Below are positions 9,409 to 20,100 of a stretch of DNA of 64,000 nt, piece by piece. Source of the DNA: Catonia carolina (lineage: Eukaryota > Arthropoda > Insecta > Hemiptera > Achilidae); the NCBI GenBank assembly GCA_035578175.1, contig JAQMRL010000014.1, positions 15,295,774-15,359,773 on the forward strand, given 5' to 3'. The notes below the pieces were generated by a model. It ran no database searches and was not told the origin of the DNA. It saw only the letters and a list, made by a program, of their open reading frames with translations. A program made the position numbers and the translations under genes. The first letter of the stretch is position 1; each line of letters starts with the position of its first letter.

Positions 9409-10569
9409 TACAGTCAATTCTGGACAATTGGGGCATATCGGGACCGGAGCATTTTGGCCCAATTAAACAGCTGGCCCTAATAAACGAATTTGTAAACTGT
9501 GGCACATATGATCCCGTATTTTATTAAAATTATCACATACATAAATTTTACATGCAAGTTCTATCCATATACACACAAAATAAATAAAAGGGTATCAGAA
9601 CAATGATTAACTTTTTAGCAAAACATTTTGCTTTGGTTTTAAGCATAGGGCCATTGACACTAACACCTTCCGAAGTTACAATGGCCAACCCTTCATTCAA
9701 CGCTTCTCAAAAATTGGATCCTTCCTTCAAGTTTTCTTTTCTGAGATGTTCCATGATCTTTTATTGCCCACTCTTGGCGTATTTTATTTTCTTGGAGCAC
9801 GATACAAGCTATCGTAATTATCGGTACACCGATTAGTTCCAATAGTTTATGTTGGTGTAAGGTAGGTGGATACGTTTTTATTTTGTCAAGAAGCTTTATT
9901 CGTTCACACAGTCATATCGTTACGCGGCATTTAACTCACAAAGACGTTGATAGTAGGAACTATACTGTAAGCCTACGCATAAAAATAACAACAAAATGTG
10001 TGAAACGAATGGGAATTAAACAAAAATAAAAAATTTTCCTGCAGATAACAAAAAATCAGACTCAAAAATTAGTTTGTTACAGTACATTCATGAAATTACA
10101 AAATTGATGAGAAGCATGGAATTACATACGTTCTATGTACGTACGGCAAGTGACAACTAACCATAAGTTGCAAGGAGGCTATATGGCTTGTAAGGTTGGG
10201 CATAACTAGTGGATATGAATCGCTGAAATTTGTGCAATGACGATTATGTAGCCTACTCATTGTACTGTAAATAACATCTCTGTTATAACTGATGTGTGAT
10301 TACTGTTGTTTATCTGTCAAAATGTTTACTTTACTACCTCTATCCTTCCCATTATCTCATCTTGCCACTTAAAACCATGTGTTTTTCGTCGCTGGCCTAT
10401 AATGGTTTTAATAAAACATTATATTGTACATGCATCAGATTGGCCCCAATAAGCGGCATTATGGACCGAAGAAACGGAGTACTTATCAATGTAAAATCCC
10501 GTTCTGTTTTTGTTCATTAAAGAACTGCCCCAATAACCAGTGGACCAGTTATCTGGAATCGACTATATA
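9409..10569. mobile_element. TA-target TIR element, probably pogo/Tc1-like and non-autonomous
   Basis: Left end TACAGTCAATTCTGGACAAT and, on the other strand, right end TATAGTCGATTCCAGATAACT are diverged inverted repeats with TA at both edges. A 77-codon frame at 9603-9836 has no recognised domain. Confidence 0.5.
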
Positions 10570-10709
10570 TAGGAAGGAAAGTATTGTTTTCATGTCGATT
10601 TTTCGAAATCAAGTTTTCACCGGATCTACACGTTTTCAGACCACCTGAACCCAAAAAACATGTTTTTAGCAATTGGTCTGTCTGTGTGTGCGTGCGTGCG
10701 TGTGTGTGT

Positions 10710-10750
<41 letters not shown>

Positions 10751-11545
10751 CAGAATATCTCAAAAACGGAACATCGTACAAACTTGAAATTTGAAACTTA
10801 AGTTAGATACTACTACTGGACCCAACAGAAACATTTTCATAAAAATCGGTCAACCAGAAGTTGTAGTTTATTCACGTCATTTTTCACTTTTTTGCGATTT
10901 TCTCAAAAACAGCTCCTATGATTGTTTTTTAAAATCACCTCCTTTACTAAATTTTTAATGTCCTACAAGATAGGGTAGGCGCCATGTTTGCTGAAATTCT
11001 TTGGGGGAGTTTTCTTTTAAAAAATCTTTTTTTTAAGATTGCGGCTTTAATATGCATTTTAGCACAAAAATGTATGTAATAAAAGTTGTAGAGAATTTAA
11101 AATCCTACAACATTTTTATTTCAAACATTTTTTTTATAATGCTTAGTTTAGCGGTAATTAGGGATTTTCTGTTTTTTTTCTCATGAAAATGTGTGAAAAA
11201 TCGATTTTTTAAGATTTCAGCCATAGTATGCATTTTACGACAATAGCGTATATAATCAAATTTATACAAAATTAAAAGATATATAACTCTTATTTTGAGC
11301 ATTTTTCTCTGAAGAGCCTAGTTTACCGTGAAAGAGAGATTTCCATATTTTTAAGTCAAACTGAGGTAGATTTTCATTTTGCGTCTTTCACTCATGATTA
11401 AAATAAGGTTAAATTTTTAAGGTTAGTTTTTTTGTTTATTTCTAATGTTTTATTAATAATGTTAGGTTATATTGTTCATTAATTGCATTGACAAGAGAAA
11501 GTTGTGTGAGTGTTTCACACCAGATTTTTGTAAGATAGTTGTGTG
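10563..11545 (+). repeat. A-family repeat, near complete
   Basis: From TATATAGGAAGGAAAG to the end hairpin and CAGATTTTTG, with a long (TG)n block at 10679-10748. The first 15 bases are replaced by the preceding TIR element. Confidence 0.85.
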
Positions 11546-11803
11546 ACATTGTTAGTAATATTAGATATTTTTTCTTTTGGTTTTAGGTTTAGAATGTTGA
11601 AATTCTTGGATACTGAAAACCGATCAAGATTATAGTATATAACTGTGATAAAAAATTGGTCATCAATTTGAGGCCTATGATAAGTAGTCCTGTTTCTTCT
11701 TATCTAATTAATGGTCAGTAAATTTAATGTTTGAGTATTTAATGACAGAAAAAGTATCATTGTAAACGTAAAGCTAATCTGATTAGCTATATTTTCTAAT
11801 AAG

Positions 11804-12198
11804 TGACAAATTTCATTATGCGTTGTTTATTAAGACAAAAAACCGCTGTAGATTTTATACAATCTATGTATAAAGACCGTATTTTAAACAGAATTTTAAA
11901 TAAGATGATTAGAAAACTTTTTCCAATGGTAACATCAGGAGCATGGATCCGAAATGTCAAAGAAGATGATTTAGAAAAAAAACAGAAGTATTAAAAATCT
12001 TAAGAAATAAGGAAAGTAGATTTGAAACAAAATCAGATGGAAGAACAAACCCAAGCAGGAAGAAACCGGTCATTTCAGAGGAAGTTCGGCCAGCAAGATC
12101 AGCTCGAATGAAGGCATACTGGCAGAATATCAAGCTAAAGAATATGAAAAGGAAGAAGCTTTCTAAATTTGATTATAGTGATCCATTATGGTCATAAA
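11804..12198 (+). CDS. Possible terminal exon of an unknown gene, one-base frameshift
   Basis: From an acceptor-like TTTTCTAATAAG, one frame reads to DDLEKK at about 11976, and a second frame continues KILRNKESRFETKSDGR to VRPARSARMKAYWQNIKLK and ends SKFDYSDPLWS with TAA at 12198. The two join if the run of eight A at 11975-11982 had nine, so one base is missing by mutation or assembly error. Lys/Arg-rich, no domain recognised; a weak likeness of the ARSARM tail to RsmH/METTL15 C-termini is not enough for a call. It could belong to the zinc-finger gene only if another exon fixes the phase. A possible poly(A) signal lies at 16303-16310 beyond a 3.9 kb insertion. An ATG at 11818 is an alternative start. 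Confidence 0.45.
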
Positions 12199-12403
12199 AG
12201 ACAAAAAAAACTATATTTTGTCTAAAAAAACTCTTTAAGAGTAATTTAGGTTGTAAATTTTTTTCATCTAGAATTTAAATTTGATGTAAAATCTGTTAAC
12301 TATTTGTCTGTTGTATGTTGGAATTTAAATTGTGTATTTATATACAGAGTGATTCAGGAACAAAATTTAACAAATTTTTACTTTTTCTTACTGTATATGA
12401 ATA

Positions 12404-12811
12404 TACGAGGTGTGGCAATTAAGTTCCGAGAATTTAGTTGTAACTCAGGAATTAGCAACATTATGTTGTTTGTAAACATATGACTGAAAATAGGGGATCT
12501 TCCTTTTTTTGGAAATGAAGTTTAAAGTTGATAGCGTATTTGGTTTGTGTTTCTTGAAAGTAACTTTTTTAGTGGCATCGTGAAAATGAGTGACTCACAT
12601 TACAAGTGAGGTCAGCGAGCATTTGTTGTCCCACATTCAGAGCGACGGCAGAGATTGGATGAGTTGAGAAGTCATGGAGATCAGACCTGGATATTTGAGT
12701 ATGATCTCGAGACATGTATACAAAGTCAGTAGTTGGTGGAATTGGTTGGGGATCAGCCAACAAAAGCAAAGATGTCCAAATTGCGACTGAAGGCAATGAT
12801 GATAATATTTA
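12404..12811 (+). mobile_element. mariner-like element, 3'-truncated
   Basis: Begins TACGAGGTGTGGCAATTAAG after TA inside the first bases of an A-family copy. Broken translation includes QTWIFEYD and PTKAKMSKLRLKAMMI, matching the region after the first catalytic Asp of mariner transposase. Ends where the MITE at 12812 starts. Confidence 0.65.
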
Positions 12812-13124
12812 AAGTCCAGCCTTTCTAAGTTTGCTCCTACTGTAAACAAACAATGACATCACTAAGCATGCGCATTACATAAAAATGTGTACACGCTGAT
12901 TAAAAAGTAACAACAAAATACTTTTAAAGTATTTTTATAAATGAAACTGTTAGCCCTACATCATGTCATGACTGATGTTTTAAGTAATTTATGTACTTAT
13001 AATTCAAAACTTAGTTTACATAATAGGAATAAAATACCATAAAGTGGTGGACCCTAGCGTACACCCTGTAGTAGCTGGCTTTGGTTTGTTGACAGTAGGA
13101 GCAAACTAACGACGGCTGAACTGT
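12812..13124 (+). mobile_element. MITE-1 copy
   Basis: About 313 bp with inverted ends sharing TTAGTTTGCTCCTACTGT and CAAAC. Whole sequence recurs reversed at 63112-63427. Confidence 0.75.
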
Positions 13125-13600
13125 ACTTTTTCTTGCCTATATGAGAGTATATAGGAAGGAAAGTATTGTTTTCATGGCAATTTTTCGAAATTGAGTTTTC
13201 ACCGGATCTACAAGTTTTCAGACCCCTTGAACCCAAAAAAACAGTTTTTAGTGATTGGTCTGTGTTTGTGTGCGTGTGAACAGAATATCTCAAGAACTGA
13301 ACATCATACGAACTTGAAACTTTAAACTTAAGTTAGATACCACTACAGGACCCGACACGAACATTTTAATCAAAATCTGTCAACCAGAAGTAATTTATTC
13401 GTGTCATTTTTCACTCTTCCGATTTTCTCAAAAATGGCATCTACAAATTTTTTTTAAATCGCCTCATTTACTAAATTTTTTATGTTATACAAGATAGGGT
13501 AGCCACCATAACTGCTGAAATTCTTGGTAAGGTTGTTTTCTCGTAAAAATTGTTTTTTTTTTTAATTGCGACCAATATGCATTTTTGTGGACAATTACCC
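13124..13600 (+). repeat. A-family repeat, 3'-truncated
   Basis: Starts TACTTTTTCTTGCC and runs through GGAAGGAAAGTATTG to about 13600, where it stops after ATATGCATTTTTGTGG. No (TG)n expansion. Confidence 0.8.
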
Positions 13601-14300
13601 TGCTCAACCATCTTCTAACCTCTAAAAAGTTAGTAAACATGGAGCTTGTTTTTTCCCTCAAAATACTACGTCAAAACTACAACCTATGGACCAAAAATCT
13701 ACAAATGTATTGTAGAAAACAGGTTCTCAAGAGACCTACTCAAGAAACCTATTGAAAATGTTATTAACCTCATGCTGTCTATATCAGAATTTATAAAGGT
13801 GTGGCAAAATGATATAGCGAAATCGATGATGAAAAATCTATATATTAATAGCGAGCAGGTTTTTTTTCAACATGTTTTTAACCACCTGAACCTTGACCGA
13901 TTTTCCCTGAAGTGGGTTCAAATGAATCGTCTGTTCGAGTAGATTTGCAGAAAACTATCCAAAATCAAATATTTCAATTTATGACCGTAAAATAGGAGGT
14001 CTAAAATAGATTGGAGAAGGGGCAAGTTCAACGAACTGAAGTATAGGCCTCTCTCTTTCTCTACCTATCTCTCCCACATCTCGCACAGCTATTTCAGTTT
14101 GGAGAGGGGGCAAGTTTAGTATTGGTTGATCAGAGTTGTTTTCCAGTTATTACTTGAACTAAGTAGAGTAATAATCTTAAAAGCAACTACATCATCAAAA
14201 CACTATTTTCTTATGGCAACCACACTGATATCATTTTATTCTTGATAATATATTCAGGAAATTAATTTCCTATTTTTTCTCTTACTCTGCTTCTCTTTTT
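13601..14300 (+). other. Unassigned stretch with a 98-codon open frame
   Basis: An open frame at 13646-13942 (KYYVKTTTYGPKIYKC and following) has no recognised domain and no splice support. It precedes the Helitron fragment and may be part of the same mobile nest. Confidence 0.3.
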
Positions 14301-14304
14301 ATTT

Positions 14305-14935
14305 TTTTAATGGATAGTTGTCCATTAGGGGGAAGACCAAGAGGAAGGAGACGAGGCACACCTCAAAGTGCTCAAACGGAATCAGTTCGTCAGATACCTT
14401 ATTATAATGCGCGAAGACAAAATTCAATTAGATAAAACCCGAAATAATTTGAAAATTAGTAACATCGGAAATCTAAGAATCTAAGAATGTACGAAAAATT
14501 TTTTGATTTAGAAATCATAACAGGGGCAGCCAAAGGCAGAAGGGTTTTACTACCGTGATTAGATCTAACCCCTTCGAATGGTACTTTGCCATTTACATTT
14601 AAGAGAAGACAGTTCCCCATCCGTTTAGCATTTGCAATTACAATAAATAAATCCCAAGGCCAAACATTCAACAAAGTTGGCCTTTATCTGCCACAGCCGG
14701 TATTTTCACATGGACAATTGTACGTTTACACTTTTGTGCGGGTTTTCCTGCACAGGTTCACCTAGTTGTTTTTTAAAAGCCGGCTTCTCTGAAAAAACTG
14801 TTGTGGAAGAAGTTAATGCACTACCGCAAATGTAGGAATGTTGGGTCCATTGGCAGGTACAATAAATGACGATATTTCACTCAATGAATTTTTAAGGGTA
14901 GATGAAGAAGTTATTGTAGCAGAATCCAACTGATG
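14305..14935 (+). mobile_element. Helitron remnant with helicase C-terminus
   Basis: A broken frame reads [51 protein letters not shown] and FSHGQLYVY: the last motifs of the Pif1-like helicase of Helitron Rep/Hel proteins. The Rep part is absent. A short upstream frame (PRGRRRGTPQSAQTE) may be N-terminal sequence. At least two stops; dead. Confidence 0.8.
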
Positions 14936-15020
14936 CATATTTTTCATTACTCTTTTTGTTTCATTATTTTTAACCAAAATACAGTATCATTTAAGTATAA
15001 TGTGTACCCTTATACATCTA

Positions 15021-15967
15021 TGAGGGCAATCCAGAAAGTAACAGACGTTTTGGCCGGGCGAGGCAGTGGGCGGAGCTAGTGCCACCAACTTGGTATCAGA
15101 GTGTTTCTACATTCAGTATGCAACCAGGTATAGTAGCTAGAACATCGTGCGTATTGTACTTTTTATACAGTTGAGTTTTAAAGTGAGCGCTGCGATTGAA
15201 AATCCCGCCAGTTGTGAAGTGCGTGGTGTGATACGGTTTTTGTTTGCGAAAAATTACAAACCGATTGTAATTTATTGCCAGATTTGTGATGTGTACGGCA
15301 AAGGAATAATGAGTTAAAGCCGAGTGAGGCAGTGGCAGATGGAGTGGGGTCACACGCATTCGCCCAAGAAACTGAGGAAGTGTCTGCAGACGCTATCAGC
15401 AAGAAATCATGGCTACTTTGTTTTGGGACGCTCATGGAGTGATTTTTGTTGATTTTCTTGAACGAGGCCAAACAATCAATTTAGAGAGGTATTGCGAAAC
15501 ACTCAGAAAATTAAGACGTGCGATACAAAACAAGCGTCGGGGAAAAACTTAGTGGGAAAGTTTTGTTTTTCCACGACAACGCCCGCCCACACACGGCCAA
15601 ACGTACTCAAGAGCTGTTGGAAGGTTTTGGATGGGAAGTTTTTAATCATCCGCGGTATTGCTCGGATTTGGCGCCAAGCGATTACCATCTGTTCCCAGCG
15701 ATGAAGACATGGCTCGCTACGCAACGCTTCGACACTGACGCTGAACTCCATGCCGATGTAAACCAGTGGTTGAACTCGTAGGCGGCAGATTACTGCAAAG
15801 AGAGCATTGAAAAGCTTGTACCACGTTACGATAAATGCCTTAATTTACTTGGCGATTACGTAGAAAAATAGTCTAAGAGTTAACCTTCAAAATGTACATA
15901 ATAAAAATTGGTTTTTTTACTTAGTTTTTTTTATTTCAAAATGTCTGTTGCTTTCTGAACATCCCCT
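15021..15967 (+). mobile_element. mariner-like element, internally decayed
   Basis: Left end TGAGGGCAATCCAGAAAGTA and right end on the other strand CAAGGGGATGTTCAGAAAGC, with TA at both edges, then a shared ACAGAC block. About 950 bp, shorter than a full mariner. Confidence 0.82.
15518..15870 (+). pseudogene. mariner transposase C-terminal half
   Basis: VLFFHDNARPHTA carries the second catalytic Asp and CSDLAPSDYHLF the third, spaced as in DD34D mariner enzymes; the canonical YSPD is CSD here. An in-frame TAG precedes AADYCKESIEKL and GDYVEK. The first catalytic region and DNA-binding domain are lost or shifted. Confidence 0.82.
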
Positions 15968-16446
15968 TGTAGTAAACAAATACTATTTTTTAGGCAATAT
16001 GGTTATGGTCGAGTAACCTCACGTAATATAGGTAGCGGTCTTAAAGAAAAAAAAAACAGAGTTTTTCTTTATCAAAGTTTCTATACATCAAATTTTTTAT
16101 GAGGAACCTACAATTTCGATATATGGAGGTCCGACTGTATTTAAAAAATTATTTATAAGTATACAGTTTTATGTGAACTTAACACCTTTCTACGAGATAC
16201 CGTGAAACTTTTGTCTTCTTGAATCACCCTGTGTATATACATAGTGGATATTACACTTTTATATATTATATATACGTGTATGTACAGCTTGTTTCTTTTA
16301 TGTGACAATAAAGTATATTATTTGTTGATAAATTAATATGATTTGTTTTTTAAAGTCCTTAAATTTTGTGAAAAGTACTGGGTGCAGCATAAGTCAATTA
16401 ACCCTGGGACATTTAACTCCTGAGAAATGAGTTAGTTGAACCATCT

Positions 16447-16620
16447 ATGGTTGTATACACTGATGGATCAAAGTCGGATGTTGGAGTTGGTTTCTTGTTT
16501 GTTGCCAATAGGAGAACTTATCTGTTTGGATTACCTGCAGGAACCAGTGTTTACTCGGCTGAACTCTATGCTATTACCAAAGCTCTTTCTGTAGTCTGTG
16601 TGCGTGGGCGTCGGGTGTTC
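16447..16620 (+). pseudogene. LINE RNase H domain fragment
   Basis: VVYTDGSKSDVGVGF (first catalytic Asp) and SVYSAELYAITKAL (catalytic Glu) are the start of an RNase H domain of jockey/I-type LINEs. It breaks off at the junction with an A-family end at 16621. Confidence 0.8.
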
Positions 16621-16746
16621 AAGGTTACATTTTTTAAGATTAGTTTTTTTGTTTATTTTTAATGTTTTATTAATAATGTTAGGTTATATTGTTCATTAAT
16701 TGCATTGGCAAGAGAAAGTTGTGTGAGTGTTTCACACCAGATTTTT
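16621..16746 (+). repeat. A-family repeat, 3' end only
   Basis: From GGTTACATTTTT to the terminal hairpin and CAGATTTTT, near-identical to the end of the copy at 10563-11545. Confidence 0.8.
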
Positions 16747-16946
16747 ACACTTCAATGATGGATCATGTTTCAGTCAAATATTCCAGAATAAACCCATAAT
16801 CAGATATCTGGGCGAGTTCATCAGAAGAGAAGTTTATATGGTGTAATAAACACTACTCTAGAAGAAGTTTAGTGAGATCTTGTTTAGGAGACAATCATAT
16901 TTGAATTGATGCAAATGAGGAATTGTAATAAATAAATACACAAAAG

Positions 16947-17121
16947 TCACGGTGAACTTGATAATTTATTTTCATTAGAATTCATTTTTTTCATCTTGTA
17001 TTTTAAACAAACCAAAGCTTTTTCCATTTTTTTCAAAAGTTGTTTATCAACTTCGCTGAAAAATAAAGTTTCGAATTCTTCTTCTTTTATGAATAATTCA
17101 AACAGTTTTTTGATAGTGTTC
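16947..17121 (-). CDS. TOG gene, exon 8 (terminal)
   Basis: Acceptor GGTTTCAG, first base completes an Arg codon, stop TGA at 16949-16947. Lys/Glu-rich end (KKLFELFIKEEEFETLF to NKLSSSP). Confidence 0.82.
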
Positions 17122-20100
17122 CTGAAACCAAATTAAATAAAATTAAAAATTCCTTTCATGAGACTACGTGACTCATGGCTGGTGGCAATTCTTAAAAAGG
17201 CTTACCTTCGACCTATGACAAAAAACATTAGTGATTTTTGTATTTATTCTTTAAGAGGAATCGAATGACACTATTTTGGTTTCTTTACTTTCGGTTGCTA
17301 ACCACTTTCAATCGATACCGAAACTTTAAACACAATGATTTCTGTATCCATCTTTTTTTGACTATACAAGATATTTTTATTTGCAACTGTATACAATTAA
17401 CAACAAGCAAAATTTGATAAAAAAAGGATACGAGGCATATCCAGAAAGTAAGTGTACTGTATTTTTGTAGGTTTCAAAAATTGTTATTTAAACAAAAAAA
17501 TTACACTGTTACTTTAGTACATATGTAAGCTATTTTGTAACATACGCCATTCCTCTCAATGCAGGTGGTGAAGCGGGGTATCAATTTTTTTTATGCCTTC
17601 CTCGAAGTAGTTTCCCGCCCACATCTCCCCCTCCTCCTTTACCGTCTCGTCCGTTAAAAACCTTTTTCCCTCCATGTGCAGCTTCAGGGAGGTAAAGAGA
17701 TAGACATCTGAAGGTGCTAGGTCAGGGGAATGCGTGGCATGGTTCAGGACATCCCATTTAAACGAGGGAGCAGTTCCTTCGTGGCGTTGGCCATGTATGG
17801 TCTGGCATTGTCATGCAGCAGGCAGACTCCTTTTGTCAGCATGCCTTTCCTCTTGTTCTGAATTGCCCTCCATTTAATTCCATTTCAATTTTTTTAGGGT
17901 CTCACAGTATCTTGACGAGTCTATAGTCTCCCCTTGAGGCATAAATTCAATTAAAATTATTCCTTGACAGTCCCAAAACACGGATGCCATGATTTTCTTG
18001 GCTTGAAATGTGGTTTTCAACTTTTTGTCGGAGGGTGAAGAGGTGTGACGCTACTGTTGAGACGGTATTTTAGTTTCAGGCGTGTAGTGTGCAACCCAAG
18101 TTTCATCTCCAGTAACGATGGAGCAGAAAAATTCATCTTCATGGAGTTTGCAGTGCCTCAAAAACTCTTGCCCAGCCTCCACTCAATTCAACTTGTGTTG
18201 GTCTGTCAGCTTTTTTGAGTACACTGTTGCCAACATACCGATTGGCGGACAGAAAATTTACTGATGTACTACTCCTATCTTCTTATAATCAGGGTTCCGT
18301 CCTTAATAAAATACCCGTTAGTATAGTGACTTTAAAAAAAAAACAATCTGTATGTTAGAGCATGATACTTATTTGTTACACCCTACAGGGTGCATAGTCA
18401 GAAAAAAATAAAAAATAAAATGAGTAAATTTTTAAGTTACCGTGTCGTCATGTTTGGATCATTCATGAGCCTAGCGCTCGCATCAAAGACACGTTTCCGT
18501 GTTTCTCTGTAGGCACCCAACGTTAGTAAAGAATGGACGTGTATCATGGCCACAACGCAGACTAATAGACGAGCTGTTGCTGTCCGAACCAACGCATTTT
18601 TATGTCTGCAACAAAAGTTATAAAAAAAATTTGGTGTGAAACACTTACACAACTTTCTCTTGCCAATGCAAATAATTAACAATATAACCTAACATTGTAA
18701 TAAAACATTAGAAATAAACAAAAAACTAACCTCAATTAATATAACCTAATTTTAATCATGAAAGACTCAAAATGAAAATCAACCTGTTTGGCTTAAAAAT
18801 ATGAAAAATCACTCCTTCACGCTAAACTAAGCTCTATGGAGAAAAATCTGCCAATTACAGACAGGTGGAGAGTCAAATTATTTACACTCAATTTGTTAGT
18901 TACAGGGCTAAAATAAATAGTTCTGTTTCTTAGCAAATGGTTAGCCAATTAAAGGACTGAATCATTTAAGAACAGAAGAGGCAGAGGTGTAAATGACACT
19001 AATCAGAGTTATCTCCTCTGAAAGTAATGAATTTCATTATACAGCCAGACCCTGTGGTGAATGAAGGTGAAGGTGTCATTTGCAGAGTGGAAAATATGTG
19101 CTTTTCAGAGGGCCCGGCATGCTGATAAGCTACTTTTCCACTCAGTGAGGAAGGCATTCGATAAAATACTTCACTCCTTGTTTTACTTGCTTAAACCTCT
19201 ACAGGTTCAAACCAGCCTTTCAGCTGATGACCTAAACAACAATAACTGAGAAAAATGCTCTAAATAAAAGTTGTAAATCTTCTAATTTGTTTTTATGGCT
19301 TCATTTCCAATAAGTTTAAATATTTGACTTCTGGAATTATTATTTATACTTCTAATATTTCTTGTTAAATTTTAGTTTTATGTATTTAATTCCTGATACA
19401 AAATATTAAGATAATAACTGGAAATTATTTATTCTGATGATTAATGATTTTATTATTTAATTATTTATTTGAAATTCTCCAACAATTGACTTCTAATCTT
19501 GTTATTTGATCAACGATACTATGTATGATAGATTGCTATTCTACAAAGAGCAGAGAAGCCCAGCTGTGTCCCAAAAAAAAAATATCACTCATAAAGGAGG
19601 AAAATGGGTGACAAGAAAAGACATAGCTAAGATAACATTATCCAGCTAGTAAAGAAACTCCGAGTTGTTGTGAAGTTATGCCTAACAGTGATCCCGCGGC
19701 AAGTCAGGATTGGGTAGAAAGGAACTGAGAGGTTTTGACGAATAGTTGCCTTCGACAGAGCTCCGCATACTCCAGGTGAAGACCTACCTGGGTACCGGTA
19801 AATTCGGTTTCCTCTCGTAAAAAAAAATTTAATGCAATTAATTAATTTGTTAATAAATACTTGCCAGGAATAAATGTAACAATACTTACAAAGGACCTTT
19901 CTCAACAATAGCCCTAACTGAATTGACTGGAGGTATATATGTAATCATTGCGTCAAGTGCTTCATTTGCGTCGTGCCTTATAAATTTATTCATGTCAGCC
20001 GTTCGTTGTAATAAACATTGGACAATTTCATCGAATTCCTTCAAACAACAAAAATTATCATGAGTACAAACTTTTATCCGTTAAAAGAAAATATAGCACG

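Larger units (their letters stand above)
12342..16238. mobile_element. TIR element bounding a 3.9 kb nest
   Basis: Left TACAGAGTGATTCAGGAACA and right, read on the other strand, TACACAGGGTGATTCAAGAAG match as diverged inverted repeats with TA edges. Inside are an A-family start, a mariner piece, an A-to-T-rich MITE, another A copy, a Helitron fragment and another mariner. Own coding sequence not identified. Confidence 0.5.

Noticed and set aside
10584..10787. Cys/Val-rich frame
   Set aside because: Translation of the (TG)n microsatellite in an A-family copy; similar frames appear at 43007 and 48319.
11591..11617. Last exon of the zinc-finger gene (seven codons and a stop)
   Set aside because: The acceptor is good and the phase fits, but so short an exon cannot be told from chance without transcripts.
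15503..15751. 82-codon minus frame
   Set aside because: Shadow of the mariner transposase on the plus strand.
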